Source: Clostridium sp. K4410.MGS-306
GTDB lineage: Bacteria; Cyanobacteriota; Vampirovibrionia; Gastranaerophilales; Gastranaerophilaceae
Length of the DNA stretch: 64,000 nt
Direction: 5' to 3'
NCBI GenBank assembly: GCA_000980375.1
Contig: LARD01000009.1
Coordinates: 1-64,000 of the forward strand
In this document: positions 20,401 to 26,928 of the stretch, piece by piece
Layout: each line of letters opens with the position of its first letter
How positions within the stretch are numbered: position 1 is the first letter of the stretch
Program-made: the position numbers and the translations under genes
The notes under the pieces: generated by a model
What the model was told of the DNA's origin: nothing
Seen by the model: only the letters and a program-made list of their open reading frames with translations
Databases searched by the model: none

Positions 20401-20663
20401 TCACAGGCGCGGATTATGTAATCCACTACGACCCGTGGTGGAACCCTGCTGTTGAAGATCAGGCAACAGACAGAGCCTACCGTATCGGTCAGACCAAAAA
20501 GGTGTTTGTTTACCGTATGATTACCAAAGGCACGGTAGAAGAAAAGATTCAAAAACTCAAATCAAGAAAAAGAGACCTAGTGGACTCCGTTATCTCTGTC
20601 GACAGAAATATCGGCAAATCACTTACTTACGAAGACCTCAAAGACATCTTCTCGCTTGATTAA
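17487..20663 (+). CDS. SWIM zinc-finger SNF2-family helicase/ATPase
   Basis: A 1058-residue SNF2 ATPase. Residues ~66-85 hold a SWIM zinc site (DCSCPLKEEWCKH, C-x-C-x-n-C-x-H). After a long middle region come the helicase motifs: ADDMGLGKT (Walker A, ~617), ILDESQNIKN (Walker B variant DESQ, ~715), SGTPIENRLEELWS, and the second lobe with LLFSQFVDML, SLKAGGTGLNLTGAD and DQATDRAYRIGQ (~965-1010). Such proteins remodel or translocate on DNA or nucleoprotein; bacterial members are linked to transcription recycling or DNA repair, but the precise role is unknown. No strong SD is seen. The 3' end overlaps the convergent ArsB/NhaD-like gene by 4 bp, with no terminator between them. Confidence 0.92.
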   Translation: MSVCKFNYKYIKDKATPGSWRRGYEGYQKDIVMSYDTKLAGVDAKVKGNFKDAYETSLTFTKNGVKADCSCPLKEEWCKHAIAVGLKVIEDKVYDEYLERVHKIKPEYPDEFVPPLEHPTGRYVFHFNPKRRQNFFSILVMDRETGKVIRDLEAILRAIIEVQRNDKSFILNDEEKIEIAIFQLLLQRSRLDKKAGWYDVPINKFDGFFQLLSRAEEVLDGKTKERLRFDDKEWELALSVNFSMVGNVLLSLTWERPDGSDSYPFEEIRYFSRQLKWGRYKNVIFPTNTPVSALPQNLIKASFTDVKDADGAKFLYEELPKLQKAMKVTVSEAIEKLFLEQKPPVNIVTLGLDYDGSLKAELEFEYDGTRVPYSKHTEKTPYVTIKKPKEDLLYWVKRNPVHEEQAYQMLLACKFAPMQTNNLALEKENAIDFYNYYIQQAGDGWKFEEKDDMSFFKLTKDPFELCADIDFSINSTDSFEVELYGRVGEEIIPFDDLYSQTLDNSKYVRIKNLGFAEIPTMDIYSLMRAFNTFDVYKNDENKYIVKTYRAGLMSEMENLGMKIKMSRKFSKFWKQISTFSTMDVPSLPKGINAEFREYQTRGFGWLWFMYQYGLNGILADDMGLGKTLQALALIQKAKEKNKKAPNLVICPTSVVFNWENEIEKFAPGLSCLKLSGTERKELFKEIPKYDVVITSYALVRRDIAKLKKHEFRYVILDESQNIKNAESMTAQSVKQLNCKHKLALSGTPIENRLEELWSIFDFLMPGFLFDKNEFNYRYVTPIMEREDKTVEKRLKSQIYPFILRRMKRDVAKDLPDKIENVAYCELTPEQKDFYMEVMDSTREELFKSIEEKGIEKSRMSIFSALLRLRQICCHPRLYDKENIKGIKESGKFEQLKVMLEEIIAEKHRVLLFSQFVDMLDIVKEWLTKAGIKHEYLTGSTKDRQEVVERFNSDPTIPIFLISLKAGGTGLNLTGADYVIHYDPWWNPAVEDQATDRAYRIGQTKKVFVYRMITKGTVEEKIQKLKSRKRDLVDSVISVDRNIGKSLTYEDLKDIFSLD

Positions 20664-21997
20664 TGTCCTGCGTGTATCAGGAATCTGAAATAAATATAAA
20701 TTGAGCTCATCACAAGCGACACAAAAGTGATAAGAGCACCGTATTTGAGATACTTCATAAACGGAATCGGCTTTCCGTGTGCAGCAGCTGTCTCTGATAC
20801 AATAACGTTTGCTGCAGCCCCGATAATTGTCATGTTTCCGCCAAGACAAGCACCCAAAGACAAGCACCACCAAAGAGGATGAGCATACTGAGCTCCTTCT
20901 ACAAGCTGAATTTGATAAATCATTGGCGCCATGGTAGCAGTGTAGGGGATGTTGTCCACTATACCTGACAAAATTCCCGATGCCCACAAAATAAGCATTG
21001 CCGCAGCAGATTCGTTGCCTTTTGTCACATCAAGAATCCACTGTGCCATAATTTTTATGCCGCCTGCGGCCTCAAAACCGCCTATGATAATAAACAAGCC
21101 GATAAAAAAGAATATAGTGTTCCATTCCACACCGTTTAAGACCCTTTTAGGGCTTTCAAATATCATTAAAAAGCTGGCACCCGCAAGCGCAATAACGTGT
21201 GACTCAATATGAATTAAATCATGCAGAACAAACCCGAGAATAACAAGAGACAGCACCACACCGGAGCGTATTGCAAGGGCTTTGTCCGTAATGGTTTTGC
21301 TGTTGTCCAGATGAGCAACAGCTTCCATTTTGTCTTTTGCTGCAACAAGGTCTTTTCTAAAGCACAGCCACAGGATAAACAGAGTGACAATAAGAATTAA
21401 AAGCACAATGTCTGTTAATTCCATGAGGAATGTCATAAAAGTAAACCCTGCTTTGCTTCCGATGATGATATTCGGCGGGTCGCCGATTAGCGTTGCCGTA
21501 CCGCCAATGTTGGAGGCAAGAATCTCTGTAATAAGGTAAGGAAGCGGGTTTATATCAAGATATTTTGCCACAAGAAACGTAATAGGCACAACAAGGATTA
21601 CCGTTGTTACGTTGTCAAGAAAAGCTGACGCAACTGCCGTGAAAAATCCAAGTACAAGGAGTATTTTTACAGGATGGCCTTTTGTTTTTTTTAGCAGTGC
21701 GTTTGCTATCCATGTGAATATGCCGCTTTTGCTTGCAATGCTTACAATAATCATCATTGAAACAAGCAAAAATATTACGTTAAAATCTACAAAATTTATA
21801 AAATAATGAGGGTCAATAGCAGCTTCGTGTCCTTTTGACTGCGCAAGAAGACCCAGCATAAGCGTTATTGCCGCCCCTATCATTGCCACTGTTACTTTTG
21901 ATATTTTTTCCCAGGCTATAAATATATATGCAACTATCAAAATTGTGGTTGAAATAGCCAGAGCATGTGTGTGTATAAGGTTTAAAATATTTTCCAT
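20660..21997 (-). CDS. ArsB/NhaD-family ion transporter
   Basis: A 445-residue protein with about 11-12 membrane helices. It shows both pseudo-symmetric signature repeats of the ion-transporter superfamily: LDNVTTVIL with ASNIGGTATLIGDPPNIIIG in the first half and VDNIPYTATMAPMI with LGGNMTIIGAAANVI in the second. Relatives include NhaD Na+/H+ antiporters, ArsB arsenite pumps and the P-protein. No ars regulator or ATPase is nearby, so a cation/proton antiporter is as likely as an arsenite efflux pump. The gene stands alone and is convergent with the SNF2 gene. Confidence 0.85.
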   Translation of the reverse strand: MENILNLIHTHALAISTTILIVAYIFIAWEKISKVTVAMIGAAITLMLGLLAQSKGHEAAIDPHYFINFVDFNVIFLLVSMMIIVSIASKSGIFTWIANALLKKTKGHPVKILLVLGFFTAVASAFLDNVTTVILVVPITFLVAKYLDINPLPYLITEILASNIGGTATLIGDPPNIIIGSKAGFTFMTFLMELTDIVLLILIVTLFILWLCFRKDLVAAKDKMEAVAHLDNSKTITDKALAIRSGVVLSLVILGFVLHDLIHIESHVIALAGASFLMIFESPKRVLNGVEWNTIFFFIGLFIIIGGFEAAGGIKIMAQWILDVTKGNESAAAMLILWASGILSGIVDNIPYTATMAPMIYQIQLVEGAQYAHPLWWCLSLGACLGGNMTIIGAAANVIVSETAAAHGKPIPFMKYLKYGALITFVSLVMSSIYIYFRFLIHAGH

Positions 21998-22071
21998 AGC
22001 AACTCCATAAATTATAATTTATCCGATTTTACCGTGATTGTTGACGGTTGTAAACAACTATTAAACTTAAA

Positions 22072-22100
22072 TTGTAATTGCAGCTTGTTTTTGTGATAAT
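22072..22100 (+). promoter_or_regulatory. Candidate promoter of the OPA-type MFS gene
   Basis: TTGTAA, a 17-bp spacer, then GATAAT, about 35 nt before the ATG at 22135. Confidence 0.5.
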
Positions 22101-22134
22101 TTTTTTACTGCGCACACAATTAGAGAGTGAAATT

Positions 22135-23592
22135 ATGGGATTATTGGAATTTTTTAAAGAACCGCCGGCTGCGGAACCTATTAAAGACGAAGAACAAATT
22201 AAAAAAACATACTCTCATTTCAGACTGAGAATGTTTTATTCCTGTTTTATCGGCTATGCAATGTTTTATCTTTGCAAAAAGAATATTGCAGCAGCCCTGC
22301 CTTCAATGAGTAAGGAACTGGGCTATTCAAACCTTGAGCTGGGTGTTATCGGAAGCTCGCTGTACTTTACTTATGCTATCGGAAAATTTGTTAACGGTAT
22401 GATTGCAGACCGTTCCGATGTAAGAAAATTTTTGCCTACAGGCTTGATTCTGGCAGGTCTTGCTAATATCTGCTTTGCGTTGAGCTTTTTTGTATTCACT
22501 CCGGGCAAGTTTACATTCTTTGGCTTGCCTAGTGCAACAATTTTGTTGTGGGTGCTGGCATTTTTCTGGGGATGTAACGGATGGTTCCAGTCCATGGGAT
22601 TTCCGCCTGTTGCAAAGAGTTTGACTTACTGGTTTTCTAACTCTGAAAGAGCTACAAAATGGGCTATGTGGTCTACATCACATCAGACAGGTACATTTTT
22701 GGCCGTAATTCTTTCAGGCTTTGTTATTGCAAAATTCGGCTGGCAAGCAGCGTTTTATATCCCGGGTACTCTGGCAATTCTCGTTGCTTTGTGGATGTTC
22801 AACCGCTTGAGAGACAAACCTCAGACAATCGGACTTCCTGATGTTGAAGAATACAGAGAGCCCGAACGCGCTAAAGAAACTGCTAAAACAGAAGACGAAG
22901 ACGACGGCATGACATATATTCAGATTCTTGTTAAAAACGTTTTGACAAACAAGGCTATCTGGGCGCTGGCTATGGCGTATGTGTTTGTGTATGTTATCAG
23001 ATTCGGTACGGAAGACTGGATTATCAAATACCTTGTAGAAGCAAAAGACAACACACTGGAACTAGCTTCTATGAAACTGGCTTGCCTGCCTTTGTTCGGA
23101 TTTTTCGGAACAATTTCAGCGGGTGTAATTTCAGATAAAGTGTTCAAAGGCGCAAGAGCACCGATTAACGTAATCTTTTTGCTCGGTGTAATCGTTTGTA
23201 TGACAGGTTTGTACTTTAACGGTACAGGGCCGAACTTTATTGACGGCGTATTTCTTGCGCTCACAGGCAAATCGCTTGTGGATGTGATAAAAATCAACGG
23301 CTCCGGCGTAATCGATATTTTGTTAATCGGTTTTTCAGGATTCTTTACATATGGCCCGCAAATGCTCATTGGCGGTGTTTGCGCAATCGAATCCAGCTCA
23401 AAGAAAGTTGCTTCTGCCGTAACAGGCTTTACAGGAACATTCGGTTACGTGGGTGCAATGCTTTCAGGTCTTGGCACAGGGCTTGTTGTTGACAAATTCG
23501 GCTGGAACGGAGCACTTGCTTTCTGGGGCGTATCAGCATTGATTTGTGCGTTGATTTGTCTTCCAATGTGCTTTAAGAAAAAATGCGCTTAA
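22135..23592 (+). CDS. MFS transporter, organophosphate:phosphate antiporter type
   Basis: A 485-residue, 12-helix transporter. The N-terminal region (RMFYSCFIGYAMFYLCKKNIAAALPSM) and GKFVNGMIADRSDVRKFLPTGLI are typical of the OPA family (GlpT, UhpT, PgtP, UhpC), which swap phosphorylated sugars or glycerol phosphate for phosphate. WGCNGWFQSMGFPP and the halves joined by a charged loop (residues ~235-265) also fit. The exact substrate is not readable; UhpC-like sensors share this fold, but no sensor kinase lies alongside. I use ATG 22135, because the extra upstream residues contain part of the promoter. The gene ends at a bidirectional terminator. Confidence 0.85.
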   Translation: MGLLEFFKEPPAAEPIKDEEQIKKTYSHFRLRMFYSCFIGYAMFYLCKKNIAAALPSMSKELGYSNLELGVIGSSLYFTYAIGKFVNGMIADRSDVRKFLPTGLILAGLANICFALSFFVFTPGKFTFFGLPSATILLWVLAFFWGCNGWFQSMGFPPVAKSLTYWFSNSERATKWAMWSTSHQTGTFLAVILSGFVIAKFGWQAAFYIPGTLAILVALWMFNRLRDKPQTIGLPDVEEYREPERAKETAKTEDEDDGMTYIQILVKNVLTNKAIWALAMAYVFVYVIRFGTEDWIIKYLVEAKDNTLELASMKLACLPLFGFFGTISAGVISDKVFKGARAPINVIFLLGVIVCMTGLYFNGTGPNFIDGVFLALTGKSLVDVIKINGSGVIDILLIGFSGFFTYGPQMLIGGVCAIESSSKKVASAVTGFTGTFGYVGAMLSGLGTGLVVDKFGWNGALAFWGVSALICALICLPMCFKKKCA

Positions 23593-23620
23593 TCACACAA
23601 GCGTGATTAAACTAAAAAAC

Positions 23621-23650
23621 AAAAAGGTGAATCATTGATTCACCTTTTTT
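23621..23650. terminator. Bidirectional terminator
   Basis: A near-perfect 13-bp stem AAAAAGGTGAATC/GATTCACCTTTTT with a tiny loop. It serves the MFS gene on the plus strand and the XRE gene on the minus strand. Confidence 0.85.
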
Positions 23651-23655
23651 ATTTG

Positions 23656-23874
23656 TTAAAATTTAAAAAATTCCTGTTCAGAAACCCCGAGTACTTCAGC
23701 AAGATTAAACAGCAAATCTAAACTCAAACCTCTTTTGGCGGTTTCAATTTTTGCAAGATGTTCTCTTGATATGCCCAATTTTACTGCTAAAGCCATTTGT
23801 GAAAGTTTTTTGCTTTCTCTCAATGATTTTATATTTTGGGCTAACTTTTGTAATTTTGTAGTCTTATTTGTCAC
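23656..23874 (-). CDS. Small XRE-family HTH regulator
   Basis: A 72-residue Cro/CI-type repressor: LAQNIKSLRESKKLSQMALAVKLGISREHLAKIE (residues 11-44) followed by LSLDLLFNLAEVLGV. It begins at GTG 23874. No SD is present; on the minus strand TAAAAT (23886-23881) ends exactly 6 nt before GTG, predicting a leaderless mRNA. A plus-strand promoter (TTGTCA 23868-23873, 16 bp, TATAAT 23890-23895) overlaps its start codon, so the two divergent transcripts share a control region and the protein may regulate both. Confidence 0.8.
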   Translation of the reverse strand: MTNKTTKLQKLAQNIKSLRESKKLSQMALAVKLGISREHLAKIETAKRGLSLDLLFNLAEVLGVSEQEFFKF

Positions 23875-23895
23875 AATATTATTTTAGTGTATAAT
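23868..23895 (+). promoter_or_regulatory. Promoter of the 65-aa gene, overlapping the XRE start codon
   Basis: TTGTCA (5 of 6 consensus), 16 bp, TATAAT. The -35 box includes the GTG start codon of the divergent XRE gene. Confidence 0.6.
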
Positions 23896-23928
23896 TAAGT
23901 AGAGTTTGTAGCCTAAAAGAGAACAATT

Positions 23929-24126
23929 ATGAAAGACTATGACACAATTTATGATTATTCTATAGAAGCACAATATTGCTTGGACAAAGCCGAAGATATT
24001 TTGAATCTTATGTTGTCGTGTGATGATATTCCATCAGTTTGTCAAACATGTGCATATTTTGTAAATGACATGATTCAAAACACAAATAATATTCTTCAAA
24101 AAATAGAATTAATATCAAACAAATAA
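23929..24126 (+). CDS. Small hypothetical protein (65 aa)
   Basis: I do not recognise this protein. It is acidic and predicted mostly helical (DYSIEAQYCLDKAEDILNLML, then a central CDDIPSVCQTC and NDMIQNTNNILQKIEL), with three cysteines close together that could bind metal. It has a good promoter, an SD-like AAAGAGAA before the ATG, and lies divergent from a small XRE regulator, the usual arrangement for a repressor and its controlled gene. No membrane segment is seen. Confidence 0.55.
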   Translation: MKDYDTIYDYSIEAQYCLDKAEDILNLMLSCDDIPSVCQTCAYFVNDMIQNTNNILQKIELISNK

Positions 24127-24129
24127 ATA

Positions 24130-24158
24130 TTTATAGAGCAATTTCGTTATGCTATAAT
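24130..24158 (+). promoter_or_regulatory. Candidate dapL promoter
   Basis: TTTATA, a 17-bp spacer, then TATAAT at 24153-24158, about 33 nt before the dapL ATG. Confidence 0.55.
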
Positions 24159-24191
24159 CTTTTTACAGAAAAATTCACAGGAGAGTATACT

Positions 24192-25370
24192 ATGAGACAA
24201 TCACAAAGATTAGATAAAATCCCGCCATACCTGTTTGCGGAAATAGACAGAAAGATTGCAGAAGCAAAAGCTAAAGGGCATGAGATTATTTCTCTTGGCA
24301 TAGGCGACCCTGATACACCGACTATTCCTTCTGTTGTGGAAGCTATGCATAAAGCAATTGATAACCCCAAAAACCACGACTATCCGCCTTATAACGGAAC
24401 AGCTGATTTTAGAAAAGCTTCTTGCGACTGGATGAAAAAACGCTTTGGCGTTGAACTTAATCCTGATACACAGATGCTTGCAAACATCGGCTCAAAAGAA
24501 GCTATTGCGCATGTTTTCTTTGCATTTGTGGATGAAGGCGACTACACACTCGTGCCGGACCCCGGGTATCCTGTTTATAAAAATGCAACTATCTTTGCAG
24601 GCGGAACTCCTTATTCTATGCCATTGAAGGCGGAAAACGGATTTTTACCCGACTTTGACGCAATACCCGAAGAAGTTGCAAAAAAATCAAAACTCATGTT
24701 CTTAAACTACCCCAACAACCCCACTGCGGCTGTTGCTGATAAAGAATTTTTCAAAAAAGCAGTAGATTTTTGTAAAAAGTATGATATTTTGCTCTGCTCT
24801 GACATGGCTTATTCAGAGATGACATACGACGGCTACAAAGCACCGTCTGTGCTCGAGGTTGAAGGCGCTATGGATTGCGCTATCGAGTTTTATTCTCACT
24901 CAAAATCCTACAACATGACAGGCTGGAGGGTTGGTTTTGTGTGCGGAAACGAACAGGCTGTTAAGGCACTCGGCACAATCAAAAACAATATCGACTCCGG
25001 TACTTTTAAAGCTATTCAAGAAGCTGCAATCGAGGCTTATAACGCACCCGAGGAACAGATTGAAAAGCTTAACCAGATGTATAAAGAGCGTAAAGAGGTT
25101 ATGGAAGAAGGCTTGAGAGACCTCGGCTGGAAGGTTGAACCGTCTAAAGCTACGTTTTATTTGTGGCTGCCCGTGCCGGAAGGCTTTACAAGCGAAGAGT
25201 TTGTTACTGTAATGCTTGAAAAAGCTCATGTTGTTGTACCGCCCGGAAACGGCTACGGTAAATGCGGCGAAGGCTTTTTCCGTATTGCGTTGACAAGACC
25301 GGTGGAAGAAATTCAAGAAGCGTTAAGACGCATGAAACGCGCCGGCATCAGCTATAAGATGACAAAGTAA
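24192..25370 (+). CDS. dapL: LL-diaminopimelate aminotransferase
   Basis: The 392-residue PLP enzyme converts tetrahydrodipicolinate and glutamate directly to LL-diaminopimelate, the shortcut to lysine and peptidoglycan seen in cyanobacteria, chlamydiae and some anaerobes. Visible marks: SLGIGDPDTPTIP (residues ~34-46), YPPYNGTADFR, LNYPNNPTAAVA (~168), SDMAYSEMTYDGY, and the PLP-lysine segment SHSKSYNMTGWRVGF (~235-249). Class I aminotransferases share this fold, so a different acceptor is possible, but the DPDTPTIP and PPYNGT segments fit DapL best. SD GGAGAG lies 7 nt before the ATG, and a strong terminator follows. Confidence 0.85.
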   Translation: MRQSQRLDKIPPYLFAEIDRKIAEAKAKGHEIISLGIGDPDTPTIPSVVEAMHKAIDNPKNHDYPPYNGTADFRKASCDWMKKRFGVELNPDTQMLANIGSKEAIAHVFFAFVDEGDYTLVPDPGYPVYKNATIFAGGTPYSMPLKAENGFLPDFDAIPEEVAKKSKLMFLNYPNNPTAAVADKEFFKKAVDFCKKYDILLCSDMAYSEMTYDGYKAPSVLEVEGAMDCAIEFYSHSKSYNMTGWRVGFVCGNEQAVKALGTIKNNIDSGTFKAIQEAAIEAYNAPEEQIEKLNQMYKERKEVMEEGLRDLGWKVEPSKATFYLWLPVPEGFTSEEFVTVMLEKAHVVVPPGNGYGKCGEGFFRIALTRPVEEIQEALRRMKRAGISYKMTK

Positions 25371-25397
25371 AAAAGTAATTTTAGGGTTTAGAAATTT

Positions 25398-25425
25398 AAA
25401 GCGGAGAAAAATCTCCGCTTTTTTA
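25398..25425. terminator. Bidirectional terminator after dapL
   Basis: Stem AAGCGGAGA/TCTCCGCTT with an AAAA loop and T-run. It also ends the convergent XRE gene, whose stop lies inside the T-run. Confidence 0.85.
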
Positions 25426-25743
25426 ATCCTTTAAAACTTTTAGTATTTTGTACAATTTGTTTAAGTCATCTTTTGAATATGTTTTTAATATGGCAGTAAT
25501 TTGAGTCAGCTGTTCATCTTTTTCAATGTCTTCGGGGTAATCTGTCAGCAGGTCAAGGGGGGGAATTTTGAAGGCTTTGCAGATTGTGTCGATAGTTTCT
25601 GCTGTGGGTTGGTATTTGTTGCGTTCAAGATTAGATAGTCCCTGTGCTGTTAGGCCAACCTTTTCCGCAAAGACTTCTTGAGTAAGATTATTTTTTTCTC
25701 TTAGTCTTTTTATGCCTGATGTAATTAATCGTTGATAATTCAT
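25423..25743 (-). CDS. XRE-family HTH regulator (106 aa)
   Basis: The N-terminal 65 residues form a Cro/CI helix-turn-helix (GIKRLREKNNLTQEVFAEKVGLTAQGLSNLERNKYQPTAETI), followed by a charged helical tail (DEQLTQITAILKTYSKDDLNKLYKILKVL) that may dimerise. Targets are unknown. No SD precedes the ATG; the AT-rich upstream TATTTT ends 6 nt before it, compatible with a leaderless mRNA but a weaker case than others in the window. Confidence 0.82.
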   Translation of the reverse strand: MNYQRLITSGIKRLREKNNLTQEVFAEKVGLTAQGLSNLERNKYQPTAETIDTICKAFKIPPLDLLTDYPEDIEKDEQLTQITAILKTYSKDDLNKLYKILKVLKD

Positions 25744-25947
25744 ATATTAAAAATATGGTATTTAAACAGATAATTTAATCGATTAACTGTTTAGTTTTAA
25801 ATACATAATTTTAGCTAGCCACACACACAACAACAACACGTACCCTACGGGGCAGCCTATCATGAAAACAAACACAAAAAGTTAATGTATTTTACGTTTA
25901 TGTAACACCTCAATTTATTTCATACTTAATACAAAATTTTTACATGA

Positions 25948-25953
25948 TATAAT
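25948..25953 (+). promoter_or_regulatory. -10 box upstream of speE
   Basis: Perfect TATAAT 35 nt before the speE ATG; no good -35 match is visible 16-18 bp upstream. The rest of 25744-25947 shows only AC-rich and AT-rich sequence with no gene. Confidence 0.4.
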
Positions 25954-25988
25954 CATAAACACTAATAGTTTAAAAAAGGAAAATCACT

Positions 25989-26828
25989 ATGTTGGATATG
26001 AAATACTGCGAACTCAGCAAAGACGGCTTTGGCTGCTGCATGACCGTTAAAGAAACACTCTTTAGCGGACAATCGGAATTTCAAAAAGTCGATATTTTTG
26101 ATACAGAATCCATGGGCAGAGTGCTCACACTCGACGGCCTGATGATGACAACAGAACGCGATGAATTTTATTACCACGAGATGATTTCCCACATCCCCAT
26201 GATGTCGCACAAAAACCCTGAATCCGTGCTGGTAATAGGCGGCGGTGATGGCGGCACAATCAGAGAAGTGCTCAAACACGATACAGTTAAAAAGGTAGTG
26301 CTGTGCGAAATCGACGGCATGGTAGTGGATGCCTGCAAAAAATACCTCCCCACAATAGGCTGCGAGCTCGACAACCCCAAAGTTGAAGTCAAAATCGAAG
26401 ACGCAATAGAGTTTATCAAAGACAAAAAAGCCTGCTACGACGTTATCTTAATCGACTCAACTGACCCCATGGGCCCGGGAGAAGGTCTTTTTACAGAAGA
26501 ATTTTACACAAACGTTAAAGAAGCGCTTAAACAAGGCGGTATCATGGCTGCACAATCAGAATCACCTTTCATCAATCAAGCAGAGATGAAAAAGATGTAC
26601 CCGCTTTTAAGAAAAGTGTTCCCGATTGTTGACACATTCACAGGCCCGATTCCGTCATACCCGGGCGGCTACTGGAGCTGGTGCTTCTGCTCTGAAACAG
26701 TGAGCCCGTTTGATTATTTAGACGAAGAAAGAGCGGAAAAAATCACAAAGCAGTGCAAAATCTACAACAAAGAATACCACATTGCACGCTTTGCTCTTCC
26801 AAACTTTGTTAAAGAACTGACAAAATAG
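25989..26828 (+). CDS. speE: Spermidine synthase
   Basis: The 279-residue enzyme transfers an aminopropyl group from decarboxylated S-adenosylmethionine to putrescine. It shows the family signature VLVIGGGDGGTIREVLKH (residues ~80-97), LTLDGLMMTTERDEFYYHEM with the substrate-site acidic residues (~48-67), the catalytic-loop segment LIDSTDPMGPGEGLF (~155), and PSYPGGYWSWCF near 220. Length is normal. A clear SD (AAGGAAAA) precedes the ATG. No speD or speA neighbour is in the window, so the pathway is completed elsewhere; homospermidine or other aminopropylation cannot be excluded. Confidence 0.93.
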   Translation: MLDMKYCELSKDGFGCCMTVKETLFSGQSEFQKVDIFDTESMGRVLTLDGLMMTTERDEFYYHEMISHIPMMSHKNPESVLVIGGGDGGTIREVLKHDTVKKVVLCEIDGMVVDACKKYLPTIGCELDNPKVEVKIEDAIEFIKDKKACYDVILIDSTDPMGPGEGLFTEEFYTNVKEALKQGGIMAAQSESPFINQAEMKKMYPLLRKVFPIVDTFTGPIPSYPGGYWSWCFCSETVSPFDYLDEERAEKITKQCKIYNKEYHIARFALPNFVKELTK

Positions 26829-26837
26829 CATTAACGC

Positions 26838-26890
26838 ATTCATCAATATGTGCCAAACATTGTCGCAAGACCTCTGCGGCAGATGAATGC
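26838..26890. repeat. Inverted repeat in the speE-dnaE gap
   Basis: GCATTCATC at 26838-26846 pairs with GATGAATGC at 26882-26890 across a 35-nt loop that itself has pairing potential (GTCGCAAGAC). It lies between two convergent genes and could act as a terminator without a strong T-run. Confidence 0.35.
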
Positions 26891-26928
26891 TGTCATTTTG
26901 AAGCCCGAAATCGACAAATTATAAACAA

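Noticed and set aside
23589-23610. Hairpin TTAATCAC/GTGATTAA after the MFS gene as a second terminator
   Set aside because: It lacks a T-run and a strong terminator follows directly.
25744-25947. Gene or RNA in the AC-rich gap before speE
   Set aside because: No ORF with SD and no stable structure was recognised.
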